Assembly: GCA_040754315.1 (NCBI GenBank)
Contig: JBFMCS010000018.1
Coordinates: forward strand, 1 to 41,184
Direction of reading: 5' to 3'
Length of the DNA: 41,184 nucleotides
From: Bacillota bacterium
Lineage (GTDB): Bacteria; Bacillota; Sulfobacillia; DUSP01; JBFMCS01
Shown piece by piece: positions 1 to 7,735 of the stretch. The notes below the pieces were generated by a model that did no database searches, was not told where the DNA came from, and saw only the letters and a program-made list of their open reading frames with translations. Each line of letters opens with the position of its first letter. The first letter of the stretch is position 1. Position numbers and translations under genes: made by a program.

Positions 1-59
1 ATCCGTTCACCGTTGACCACCACGAAATCCTCACCAATCTCGTTTATAGTATACATCAT
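1..59 (-). CDS. 5' end of an unidentified gene (truncated by window edge)
   Basis: A reverse-strand reading frame opens with two consecutive ATG codons (59-57 and 56-54) and stays open to the window edge. It encodes about 19 residues beginning MMYTINEIGEDFVVVNGE. A GGGAAG ribosome-binding site lies a few bases upstream of the first ATG. The visible residues are acidic and give no recognisable domain. It follows the decayed sfsA gene in the same direction, so it could be the next operon member, but the fragment is too short to assign a family. Confidence 0.4.
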   Translation of the reverse strand, partial: MMYTINEIGEDFVVVNGER

Positions 60-109
60 TTTTACTTCCCTGTCAAATGCTTCGGGCAGGTTTCTAGAGG
101 AAAAGTCAG

Positions 110-822
110 TTATCCGGTAACTGTTTCTCCTCCTTGAATTCCCCTTCTAGTCCAGTCCCCCTTGCCGGTCCAGGCCACCAGGGAAACGCGGAAACACGCC
201 CTGGGGCCTACCTCGCACCCTGTTGCGAATACCTTAACGCCAGCTCCCGCCGCCTGGGACAGCGCCTCCACGAAGGCGAGGTCCCGGCGGGCACTCGCCC
301 GGAAACGGGCCGTGCCGGGCATTTGTATCACGAACACCGCCATGGCCCTGCGCCTGGCCCACCAGGTCCTGGGTCTCCGGGATGTGCCTGGCTCCCCTGG
401 TGGTAGCGGCACCGGAAAAGAGGCCCGTGCCCTCCTTTACCAGCTTCACGCACTTGGCTTCCACGTACAGGCGGCGGGGACCCGGTGTGAAGAGGAGGTC
501 CGCCTGCCCGGCCCTACCCGAGGCTCTCGCTTCCCCAGGCGATACCCCTCGAGGGGAGCAGGCCAGCCTGGACCGCCTCCTCCCAAGGCCGGGGGACGTT
601 CTTGGCGTCCACCGAGGTCCAAGGCTCCGGGCGGGCCAGCACTACCCGGCAGCTGGTACGGGGGCCCAGGGGGTAGGCATCGCACTCCAGGGGAGAGGAG
701 CTCCTCAAGGCGCCCTGAGTTGGGCAGGCGGGCGACAGCACCCTTGCCCTCGATGGCCGCGTCCACAGCGAACCGGCTCAGCCGCGAGCAGAAGACAGCC
801 TCCAGTGTTGGGGAAGCCTCAT
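110..822 (-). pseudogene. sfsA: sfsA (sugar fermentation stimulation protein homologue), multiply frameshifted
   Basis: Pieces in three frames line up end to end as one SfsA-family protein, a conserved DNA-binding or nuclease-like family of about 230 aa of uncertain role. In order they are: MRLPQH; then EAVFCSRLSRFAVDAA and LPNSGRLEELLSPG; then CRVVLARPEPWTSVDAKN; then QADLLFTPGPRRLYVEAKCV with RGARHIPE; then AMAVFVIQMP and FVEALSQAAGAGVKVFA. The full span equals 237 codons, the normal family length. About four frame changes are needed, near 805, 670, 520 and 350. The ATG at 822 overlaps the stop of the flavin reductase gene by four bases, so the ancestral genes were translationally coupled. 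All domains are present and only the frame is broken, so it is either a recent pseudogene or a stretch with indel errors. Confidence 0.8.
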
Positions 823-1381
823 GCCTTCTTGAATAGCGCGCCCATCTTGCCCAGATCCTGCCCCAGGCTCCAGTAGTGGCCACCGTAGTAACACACAGGG
901 GAGGAGAGGGTGGGGGAGATCCCGCCGCCCTCAGCCAGCACCCCTTCGTCAGCCCACACCTTCACGACCTCGCACACGAAAACCTGGTGGCTGGGAAGGT
1001 TGAGCTCCTGGCGTACAAGGCACTCTATGTTCACGGGACACTCCGCCACAAGGGGGGCCTTGACCACCTCACCGGGCAGGGGCGTGAGGCCCAGTCTCTC
1101 GAACTTGTCGACCCTCTTTCCCGAGGCGTGACCGCAGTAGTCAAGTATGTGGGCCTGGTCGTGGCGGGCAAGGTTCCCACCAGCTCCTGGCTTTCCTTTA
1201 TGAGCTGGTATGACTGGCGGGACTTCCTGACACCCAGGGCCACCATGGGGGGTTCGGAATTCACTGTGCCCGCCCAGGCCAGGGTTATGATGCTCCTTGG
1301 GCCCTCTACCTTGCCCGAGCTCACCAGGACAGCTGGCACGGGGCCTAGTACCGTGCCAGGGTTCATAGGCTTCTTAGCCAC
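819..1381 (-). pseudogene. flavin reductase family protein, single frameshift
   Basis: This FMN-binding split-barrel protein of the flavin reductase (DIM6/NTAB) family would bind FMN and use NAD(P)H or pass electrons to a partner. The N-terminal part (from GTG 1381) has the family motif of PMVALGVRKSRQSYQLIKES. The C-terminal part, in another frame, has YCGHASGKRVDKFERLGL, ECPVNIEC and a terminal YYGGHYWSLGQ segment. The frames join at about 1174-1182, where one missing base in a GTGGGAAC context breaks the gene; with it restored the protein is 187 aa, a normal length. The start has a GGAGGAGATAAGG ribosome site and overlaps the upstream aldolase gene by eight bases. The 3' end overlaps sfsA by four bases. 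It could be an assembly indel rather than a true mutation. Confidence 0.85.
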
Positions 1382-2651
1382 CCCTTATCTCCTCCTCCAG
1401 CCGGGATGCCATCCCGTAGGTCCCTGTCTCTTCAAGCTGATCAATGGCCTTTTGCTGCACAGCCTCGACGGCCTTGAGGTACATGCCTGTCCCCGCCGCC
1501 GACTTCTTCCCCTTCCTGATGCCCTCCCTGTTAGCCTCCACATGCTCGGCCAGGCTTGACGCCATGGCCACCAGGAAGGCCGTGTTAACGTTGTGCTTTC
1601 CCACAAGCCCCCTGGCGATGAAGGCGGCTCCTGTGCCTCCATGCTGGGCAAAAGGCACGTACCGCCCGGTTTTCTGGATTACCGTCCTGTGGACCGTCTC
1701 AAGGCGCTCCACGTCTGGCGGGTGGGTTTCGCCAGACGGGGCCGCGTGCTGCATCCCTATGGGGTAGGCGATGCCGTCCGCCCCGGTGTAGGTCAGGAAG
1801 GCGCTGATCTGGCTGGCGAACACCTCCAGCTCCTGCCCCCTGAGGGCCCTGTAGCCTTCGCCGGCGCCGCTCTGGCCCGTGGCACCGAACTCGGCCTCTA
1901 TGAGGATGTCGTCGTTTCCCAGCTCCTGGCGGATGGCGTCAGTTATGTCACGGGTTACGGCGAAAACCAGGGCTGGCGGGAGGTGCTCGGTGTCGATCAT
2001 GCCCCACGCCGGCCTGGCAGCCCCCACGGCGGCCAGGAACTCCCGGCGGAAGTCGCTGTAAGGAGGGCTTGTCATGTAGTCCACATATCCTTCGAGGGCC
2101 TTGGGGGATGGGCGCGCATCCTCGCCGAAGACCGGCGCCATCGCGTCCAGGGCATCCTCCAGCCGGGCCTGGGCCAGCCGGCGCCCGAGGGGGTCCGCTC
2201 CCGGGGGCGCCCCCGCCAGGGGCGGGACCTTGAAGTGGTCCAGCGACATGGCCACCAGGCGGGCCCCGTAGTCATCGACATAGCGCTCTATCATGTGCCG
2301 GGCCAGGGCGATGCCCCTGGGTCCGGCCATGCCGGCCCTCTGGTGCCGCACGGCGCCAAGCGTGGGGAAGTCCTCTGGGTGGCCTCCCGCGATCCGCATG
2401 GCCGTGTGACTCACCTGGATTATCATAGGGGAGCCTTGCCCGTCCGCAGCCGCCATGGCGAAGGCCCTGGCCTGTACTTCCAGGGGGATGTTGGCGTTGG
2501 CCGCCAGGAGCGTGGAGCGAAGGGGCTCCTCCCTCAGCCGGCCCCCGGCATCGAAGGGGCAGAGCGCCTGGAACACCCGCTTCAGTGTCTTGCCATCTAT
2601 CAGAGGCGTCTCGGTTACCTCCTTCCTTTCAGCCCCCCGCGACGGGGGCAA
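1374..2651 (-). CDS. class II fructose-bisphosphate aldolase-like protein
   Basis: The protein of up to 425 aa has the metal-dependent class II aldolase layout: a first-strand histidine in MSLDHFKVPP (about 137), an acidic strand ILIEAEFGATGQSGAGEGY (about 248-266), a second histidine in GIGMQHAA-like YPIGMQHAA, and a third in QHGGTGAAFIARGL near residue 340 followed by KHNVNTAF. These resemble the zinc ligands and phosphate loop of FbaA/GatY enzymes, but the protein is longer than usual (about 300-360 aa), so the substrate is uncertain. It overlaps moaD-like upstream and the flavin reductase downstream. The start is unclear. The TTG at 2651 lies inside the upstream gene without a good ribosome site. 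A strong AAGGAGG (2624-2618) lies eight bases before an in-frame ACG (2609), which suggests a mutated or non-canonical start. Confidence 0.8.
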   Translation of the reverse strand: MPPSRGAERKEVTETPLIDGKTLKRVFQALCPFDAGGRLREEPLRSTLLAANANIPLEVQARAFAMAAADGQGSPMIIQVSHTAMRIAGGHPEDFPTLGAVRHQRAGMAGPRGIALARHMIERYVDDYGARLVAMSLDHFKVPPLAGAPPGADPLGRRLAQARLEDALDAMAPVFGEDARPSPKALEGYVDYMTSPPYSDFRREFLAAVGAARPAWGMIDTEHLPPALVFAVTRDITDAIRQELGNDDILIEAEFGATGQSGAGEGYRALRGQELEVFASQISAFLTYTGADGIAYPIGMQHAAPSGETHPPDVERLETVHRTVIQKTGRYVPFAQHGGTGAAFIARGLVGKHNVNTAFLVAMASSLAEHVEANREGIRKGKKSAAGTGMYLKAVEAVQQKAIDQLEETGTYGMASRLEEEIRGG

Positions 2652-2862
2652 ACACCAGTACCTGGTCTCCCTCCTTCAGGAGGGCGTCGCCCTTCACCAG
2701 TTCCTTGTTGACGCTAATCATCCAGATCTCCATCCGTGGTATGCCCAACCGCTCCATGAGGGCATTCGCGGTAGTCCCTTCCTCCACCACCACATCCATT
2801 TCCTCAAGCTGGTCAGGCATGTACTGGTTTAGCCCACCGTAGGCCTTGACAAAAACCTTCAC
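2629..2862 (-). CDS. MoaD/ThiS-type sulfur carrier protein
   Basis: This is a 77-aa beta-grasp protein ending VLVFAPVAGG. The C-terminal Gly-Gly is the site that E1-like enzymes adenylate and convert to thiocarboxylate in MoaD, ThiS and related carriers. The hydrophobic strands (MKVFVKAY, MDVVVEEG, GDQVLVFAPV) fit the ubiquitin fold and the length is typical. The GTG start (2862) has a GGAGG site and overlaps the HAD stop by four bases (GTGA). The downstream aldolase-like gene begins at or overlapping its stop. No E1 activator or MoaE partner is seen in the window, so the acceptor pathway is unknown. The tight coupling to an aldolase-like enzyme rather than to cofactor genes is unusual. Similar stand-alone carriers occur near tungsten aldehyde oxidoreductases in anaerobes, but none is visible here. 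Confidence 0.88.
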   Translation of the reverse strand: MKVFVKAYGGLNQYMPDQLEEMDVVVEEGTTANALMERLGIPRMEIWMISVNKELVKGDALLKEGDQVLVFAPVAGG

Positions 2863-3575
2863 CGGCCTTTCCTCCCATCAGTCAGCTTAGCCAGGAACTC
2901 GTCCAGGCTGCCCTGGGGCCCGTTCCATTGAACCCCGTCCCCCCTGGGGATTACCTGGTCAGTCACAAGGAAGGCATCCATGCCAACCTCCTGGGCATTC
3001 ATGTCCTCGGACACATCGTTCCCCACCATCACGCACCGGGGGGCCTCATACCCCGTGATATCCAGGATCTCCCTGTAGTATCCCAGGGAGGGCTTGCAGA
3101 AGTGCATTATCTCGTAGGTGGTCACAAGGTCGAAGGGGATGTCCTCCAGGCGGGCCCAGCGGAGTCTCTCCATCACGGCGGCTCGGGGAAAGACCGGGTT
3201 GGTGGCCACCACGATGCCCATTCCCTGGGATACCACATACTCCAGGACCCTCCGGGCGCCAGCCTTGGGCCTTCCGTATCGCTCCAGCCTGGGGAACTCC
3301 CGGCTGTAGAAGCGCTCGAGCACCGGCTCGCACTCACCCGGGTCAAGGCCCAGGCTTGGGTAGAAACTAGCGGCAAAGACCTCACGGTTGGTCTTGCTGC
3401 CGTTGTTGGCCAGCATCTCCCGGGTAGAGATAACTAGCTGGTTCACGAACCTGTCCGGCCTCACCTGGGGGAATGATACGGCAATCATGCCAAGGTAGGC
3501 GTGATAGAACCCTGTGGCATCGATCTCTAGCAGGGTGCCATCGAGGTCGAACAGGAGCGCCTGGTACTGTCCCAT
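2859..3575 (-). CDS. HAD-superfamily hydrolase
   Basis: The 238-aa protein opens with motif I, LLFDLDGTLLEID (aspartates at about 10 and 12), the nucleophile and acid/base of haloacid-dehalogenase phosphatases. Motif II is VVATNPVFPR, the motif III lysine is in HFCKPSLGYYR, and motif IV is MVGNDVSEDMNAQ. A helical cap lies between motifs I and II (about residues 20-90), as in C1 phosphoglycolate-phosphatase-like enzymes. The most likely activity is a soluble small-molecule phosphatase. ATG 3575 has a GGAGGAG ribosome site. It is the first gene of the operon leading into moaD-like, aldolase-like, flavin reductase and sfsA, and its stop overlaps the next start. The substrate cannot be read from the sequence; coupling to an aldolase-like gene hints at a phosphorylated intermediate or damage-control role. 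Confidence 0.88.
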   Translation of the reverse strand: MGQYQALLFDLDGTLLEIDATGFYHAYLGMIAVSFPQVRPDRFVNQLVISTREMLANNGSKTNREVFAASFYPSLGLDPGECEPVLERFYSREFPRLERYGRPKAGARRVLEYVVSQGMGIVVATNPVFPRAAVMERLRWARLEDIPFDLVTTYEIMHFCKPSLGYYREILDITGYEAPRCVMVGNDVSEDMNAQEVGMDAFLVTDQVIPRGDGVQWNGPQGSLDEFLAKLTDGRKGR

Positions 3576-3743
3576 GGTACTCCTCCTTCAGGGCGCAGGG
3601 TCTCTCCACCTCCGGGCCCCCGTGATACCTCCCGGCGTGCCCTGGCCACTGGTGCTGGACTTCGCCGGGCCCCTGGGAATTCCCTCCCGGGAGGATTCGG
3701 GGCACCTTGACTGAACATCTTGTTGGCAGGAGGTCTTGCTGTC

Positions 3744-4868
3744 ATGAGCATTGTGTCCATCGTCAGAACGCCCCCCTCCCCGGGGCCCGGAGAGATAGAG
3801 GCTGCGGTGAGGCGGTCCGCCAGCCTGGCTGGAGGGCTTCCCTGCGGGCCTGGAGACCTGGTGCTGGTCAAGCCTAACCTGGTGGCGATGCCCCCCTGCC
3901 GTGATTCCGGGGCCATCACCAGGGTGGAGGTCACCCGGGCCGTGGCGGGCTTGGTGGCGGAGGCAGGGGCCAGGGTACTGGTGGCGGAATCCGCCAGCGT
4001 CGGTTCGGATACCGCCAGTGTCATGGCCTTCGCTGGCTACGACGACCTGGCCCGCCAGGGTTATCAAGTGATAGACCTCAAGGGCACCCCCACGGTTCGA
4101 CTCAAGATCCGGGGCGTTCCAGGGCTGCAGGCGGTACGCGTGTTCCGCCTGGCCCTCCAGGCTAACCTCATAGTGAGCGTTCCCGTTATGAAGACCCATG
4201 ACCAGGGCGAGGTCACCCTCTCCCTGAAGAACCTCAAGGGGCTCATCACCGACAGGAGCAAGATGGCCATGCATCACCATGGTGTCTTCGACGCCGTGGT
4301 GGCACTGGCCGAGGCCCTCCCCCCAGTGTTCGGTGTGATGGACGCCATCACCGGGCAGGAAGGCATGGGACCTGTCCACGGAGACGCGGTCCACATGAAC
4401 CTGATCCTCTCCAGCCCTGACCCCGTGGCACTGGACTCCGTGGCAGGCCGCATAATGGGATACGAACCCCAGGATGTGCCCATCACCGCCAGGGCCTCGG
4501 CTCGGGGCCTCGGCACCACCACACCTGTTGTGGTAGGAGAGCCCGTGGCCTCGGTGGCGAGACGCTTCAAGCGGGCATCGGAGGCCGCCGTGGAGGGTGT
4601 GCCCCCCGGCAGGGTGGTGATGGGGGATGGCGCCTGTTCAGGCTGCCGGAACACGGTACTCTCGGTGGTCTGGGAACTGACAAGGGGTGGAAAACTGGCC
4701 CTCCTGGATAACCTAACGCTTGTGACGGGGCAGGTGCAAGGGGATATCCCCCAGGCTGTGTGGGTGGGGCGCTGTGCCTGCGAAGGGCGGAACTCGGGGA
4801 TCCTGGTGCCGGGCTGCCCACCGGAGAACCAGGAGGTCATGAATGCCATGAAGGGCAGGGGACCTTGA
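3744..4868 (+). CDS. DUF362 family protein
   Basis: The protein (374 aa from ATG 3744) has the DUF362 pattern: an early VLVKPNLV strand (about 45), a VEVTRAVAGLVAEAGARVLV Rossmann-like segment, ANLIVSVPVMKTH, the conserved SLKNLKGLI segment, and the MNLILSSPDPVALDSVAGR motif. The family has no agreed biochemical role and is often fused to 4Fe-4S ferredoxin domains in anaerobes. Here no complete ferredoxin is present. Late cysteines occur as CSGC (about 304), CAC and GCPP, which might hold a metal. An AGGAGG (3728-3733) ten bases before ATG 3744 supports this start over the upstream TTG at 3720. It is divergent from the HAD operon and convergent with the MFS gene ten bases downstream. Confidence 0.85.
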   Translation: MSIVSIVRTPPSPGPGEIEAAVRRSASLAGGLPCGPGDLVLVKPNLVAMPPCRDSGAITRVEVTRAVAGLVAEAGARVLVAESASVGSDTASVMAFAGYDDLARQGYQVIDLKGTPTVRLKIRGVPGLQAVRVFRLALQANLIVSVPVMKTHDQGEVTLSLKNLKGLITDRSKMAMHHHGVFDAVVALAEALPPVFGVMDAITGQEGMGPVHGDAVHMNLILSSPDPVALDSVAGRIMGYEPQDVPITARASARGLGTTTPVVVGEPVASVARRFKRASEAAVEGVPPGRVVMGDGACSGCRNTVLSVVWELTRGGKLALLDNLTLVTGQVQGDIPQAVWVGRCACEGRNSGILVPGCPPENQEVMNAMKGRGP

Positions 4869-4878
4869 GCCCGGCGTA

Positions 4879-6102
4879 CTAGTTTGCCGGGAGACCAGGC
4901 TCGACAGGGCTGGTCTTCTTCTCTCTCACGCAGGCAAGGGCCAGCGTTACCCCAGCCATGAGGATAGCGGACCACAGGAAGACAGAGCGGAAGCCCTGCT
5001 CAGGGGGGAGACCCTCGTGGATCTGGAGCACCCTTCCCACCACCTGGCCCGAAAATGCTGTCCCTAGAAAACCCGAGGAGTTCAGGATGCCCATGGCCAG
5101 CCCTGAGTGTTCCCTGCCCACGTGCTCCTGGACCCAGGCGAAGGCCACCACGAAACCGGCGCTTGCAAGGCCTAAGAAGCCATAGAGAAGGGCGTGGAAA
5201 AGGTGAGGCAGCATGCCGTGGAAGGCAGGCGCCAGCCACCAGGCACTGCACGCAAGGCTCACACCAAGAAGGACCTTCCGGCGGGAGCCAAGACGGTCTG
5301 AAAGCCCCCCCGCTATGGGGCCACCCACCGCGCCTCCAAGGGTCATGGCAAGGAGCACGGTTCCCGCGGATACCATATCCAAGCCTTGCACCTCCGTGAG
5401 GTAGCCTCCAGCCCAGAGGCTCTGCCAGCCCAGTTTCGTGGCACACAAGACGAGCATCCATGCTGAGAGCACCCAGACTGCCCTGTCCCGTACAAGGACC
5501 GGGAGCCCTCCTGGATGCCGTGCCAAGCCCGGCGCCCCCTCCCCTCGGATCTCGGCCAGGGCGCACAGGAAGAGGCCGGCACAGGTAAGGCCCATAACGT
5601 TTAGGGAGGTCCTCCAGCCGAAGGCGCCCATTGCTATGGCTAGAGGTGCCGTGGAGACCACGGCGCCCAGGTTGCCAGCCGTGGTGAGGAGACCCAGGAT
5701 GACCCCGAGGTTACTAGCCCTGTAACACCGGGAGAGTATCTTGATGGCGGGGAGGTAGAGCAAGCCTGAGCCAAAACCCAGCAGTGCCCTGGCCATCACA
5801 AGGTGGCTGTAGTTACGGGAGGCCGCCGTGGCCCAGGAGCCCAAAGCCATCAGGAGGCACGATGCCTTCACCAGGAGACTTGGGTCCAGGACATCGGAGA
5901 GGAGCCCTGAGGGTACCTGGATTAGGCCGTAGGGGTACATGAAGGCAGCCCCCAGCGAGCCTAGCATCACGGGGGTGAGGCCCAGGTCCCCGGCCACATC
6001 GAGGGCGAGGATACCCATGGACACCCGGTGGAAGTTAAGGAGAAGGTATGCCCCTGCCAGTATGATAAAGGTCAGGTTACGCCTCAAGTCATCCCGCCTC
6101 AC
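4879..6102 (-). CDS. major facilitator superfamily transporter
   Basis: A 407-aa protein with twelve predicted hydrophobic segments in two six-helix halves separated by a loop at about residues 185-215. Between helices 2 and 3 is a GLLSDVLDP segment and in the second half GGLSDRLGSRRKVLLG, the MFS loop 2-3 motif and its repeat. The fold resembles anion:cation symporter or oxalate/nitrate-type members, but the substrate cannot be assigned. The GTG start (6102) is the first in-frame start, with only a weak GGTGAT upstream, so it may begin slightly differently. It is convergent with the DUF362 gene and may be monocistronic. A 160-bp AT-richer gap separates it from the relB-like gene. Confidence 0.88.
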   Translation of the reverse strand: MRRDDLRRNLTFIILAGAYLLLNFHRVSMGILALDVAGDLGLTPVMLGSLGAAFMYPYGLIQVPSGLLSDVLDPSLLVKASCLLMALGSWATAASRNYSHLVMARALLGFGSGLLYLPAIKILSRCYRASNLGVILGLLTTAGNLGAVVSTAPLAIAMGAFGWRTSLNVMGLTCAGLFLCALAEIRGEGAPGLARHPGGLPVLVRDRAVWVLSAWMLVLCATKLGWQSLWAGGYLTEVQGLDMVSAGTVLLAMTLGGAVGGPIAGGLSDRLGSRRKVLLGVSLACSAWWLAPAFHGMLPHLFHALLYGFLGLASAGFVVAFAWVQEHVGREHSGLAMGILNSSGFLGTAFSGQVVGRVLQIHEGLPPEQGFRSVFLWSAILMAGVTLALACVREKKTSPVEPGLPAN

Positions 6103-6265
6103 TGGTACGGATCACCAGTTCTCTATGAAGGGCTGGGATTCCTTGAATGCCCCAAGGTCTGAAAATCTAATCTCCGTGTTTTATCGATGATGTTCGTGCA
6201 ATATATTTACGGTGCACAGGCCTTGTGTTACAGTAGGTATACTAAAGCATAAGGAGTTGATTGCT

Positions 6266-6502
6266 GTGCCCGGTACAACGAATATAAGCATCCGCATGGA
6301 TGTTGAGCTTAAAAAACAGGCTGAACGGCTTTTTAATGAGCTCGGTATGAATATGACGACGGCCTTTAATATTTTCCTGCGTCAGGCCGTGCGTCAGCAG
6401 AGAATTCCGTTTGATGTTGCGCTTGATACTCCGAATGCGGAAACACTGGCGGCGTTAGAGGAAGTTGAGCGGATGAAGGGTGGGATGAAAGGCGGCATAT
6501 AA
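6266..6502 (+). CDS. RelB/DinJ-family antitoxin (orphan)
   Basis: This is a 78-aa ribbon-helix-helix antitoxin. The N-terminal strand TTNISIRMDVELKKQAERLF, then the helix LGMNMTTAFNIFLRQAV and IPFDV, match the RelB/DinJ DNA-binding domain. The C-terminus is short and charged, where the toxin-binding segment lies in complete systems. The GTG at 6266 is chosen because AAGGAG (6251-6256) lies nine bases upstream. The base composition is clearly lower in GC than the flanks, and a TATACT -10-like element sits just upstream, so this looks like imported DNA. No RelE/YafQ toxin follows; instead the next 40 bp lead into a transposase fragment. It may be a solitary antitoxin left after loss of the toxin. 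Confidence 0.82.
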   Translation: MPGTTNISIRMDVELKKQAERLFNELGMNMTTAFNIFLRQAVRQQRIPFDVALDTPNAETLAALEEVERMKGGMKGGI

Positions 6503-6543
6503 CCCTATCAGATATCTAATAATAAAAACCATGAACGGAACCG

Positions 6544-6672
6544 ATGGAGACGATCAGCAACAACCGTGTACAACACCGGCTATCACTCATCTGGTGCCCC
6601 AAGTACCGCCGAAAAGTACTCGCAGGAGAAGTTGCGGAACGGCTCCGGGAACTGTTATTACGCTTGAGGTGA
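6544..6672 (+). pseudogene. tnpA: IS200/IS605-family transposase TnpA, N-terminal stub
   Basis: A 42-codon frame from ATG 6544 contains LIWCPKYRRKVLAGEVAERL, the strongly conserved first segment of IS200/IS605 Y1 transposases. It stops at TGA 6670-6672, well before the HUH and catalytic tyrosine motifs, so only about a quarter of the protein remains. The coding sequence past the stop gives no more TnpA. This is a deletion remnant directly behind the orphan relB-like gene and may mark the event that removed the toxin. No imperfect-palindrome IS end was identified with confidence. Confidence 0.75.
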
Positions 6673-6736
6673 GAATGACACTGCCTGTCTCCTCCTCTAG
6701 GCTCAGACGACGGGGTCACACCCAGTCGACCCTACC

Positions 6737-7735
6737 CTACGGCATCGCTCTTCTCAAGCCAATGGTGTAGTGGGTTATCAACCCGCCCACTATTGCCCCC
6801 ACCACGTAAGCCGTGGCTATCTCAAGGGCATTGTGGCCAAAGCCACCGAAAAAGAGGGTGAAGCAGAGAGGGACACCTATCCTGAACAGGGGCTTCACGG
6901 CTTCAATGACCAGGACCTCGCCGTTTTTCTCCATGGGGTTAGCCTCGAATACCCTCAGGGTAAGCAGGAGCATCAAGACGCTGGCAGCCACCAGCCATGG
7001 CCATGCCTCCAAGGCCATGTTCATGTCGCTCGAATACTGGAACAGCGAGATGACCAGGCTGAACTCCCTGACCGGAGCCAAGACTGAATAGGCCTCATAA
7101 CCGATCCTGTGGCTGAGATTGATGGCCACCATTTCCACGAACCCTGCCGGGAACACGAGAAAGATCGCCGTCAGCACAGCACTGGCCGCTGTTGTCCCAG
7201 TAAGTGAAGCAAACACGAAGGTGAAAGACAGGATGGCCACCATGACCACCACCTGCAGGAGCATCCACCTGAAGATGGCCTGGAAGCTCACAATCCCGCC
7301 GAGCTCAGCGCTGGATGCCACTATGGCTGCCAGGAACAACCCATTGATTAGGTAGACCCCGAAAATGGAGGCTACACCCAAGACGTACTTGCTCAGCATC
7401 ACCTGCCTCCTGCTGAAGGGCATGGCCAGGAGAAGGCTATAGGTGTTTCGCCTTCTTTCCTCACCTACCAGGATCGACCCGAGCAAGACAACGGCCATGA
7501 CCATTGTGACATTGAAGTAGAAGTCACCCATGAACTGGAGGCGGTCAATCAAGTGCGATATATAGATGTGGATGCCCGCATCCGGGTTCCTGTTCGCCCT
7601 GTTCAATGCCTGGAGCAAGGCCACGGGGTGGGTGACAGTGATAAAACCCAGGTACGTGAAGATCATGGCCATGGAGTTCCTCCAATCCTTCCAGAGCAAC
7701 GCCCCGTTCAAGGGCAATATGGTATGCAGGTTCAT
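6737..7735 (-). CDS. ABC-2 type transporter permease
   Basis: A 332-aa integral membrane protein with about six hydrophobic segments: near residues 20-40, 75-95, 118-140, 155-178, 182-205 and 245-262, with more at the C-terminus. EERRRNTYSLLLAMPFSR (about 92-110) is the cytoplasmic coupling region typical of ABC-2 permeases. It starts with ATG 7735, overlapping the ATPase stop by four bases, so it is the membrane partner of that ATPase. The order of GntR regulator, ATPase and permease matches the YtrA-YtrB-YtrC type of cell-envelope-stress exporter in Bacilli and Clostridia. The substrate is unknown. Confidence 0.88.
   Translation of the reverse strand: MNLHTILPLNGALLWKDWRNSMAMIFTYLGFITVTHPVALLQALNRANRNPDAGIHIYISHLIDRLQFMGDFYFNVTMVMAVVLLGSILVGEERRRNTYSLLLAMPFSRRQVMLSKYVLGVASIFGVYLINGLFLAAIVASSAELGGIVSFQAIFRWMLLQVVVMVAILSFTFVFASLTGTTAASAVLTAIFLVFPAGFVEMVAINLSHRIGYEAYSVLAPVREFSLVISLFQYSSDMNMALEAWPWLVAASVLMLLLTLRVFEANPMEKNGEVLVIEAVKPLFRIGVPLCFTLFFGGFGHNALEIATAYVVGAIVGGLITHYTIGLRRAMP

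Noticed and set aside
162-836. A long plus-strand open frame of about 224 codons over the sfsA region
   Set aside because: It is proline/arginine-rich with no family signal. The minus strand of the same stretch matches SfsA piece by piece, so the plus frame is a GC-driven shadow.
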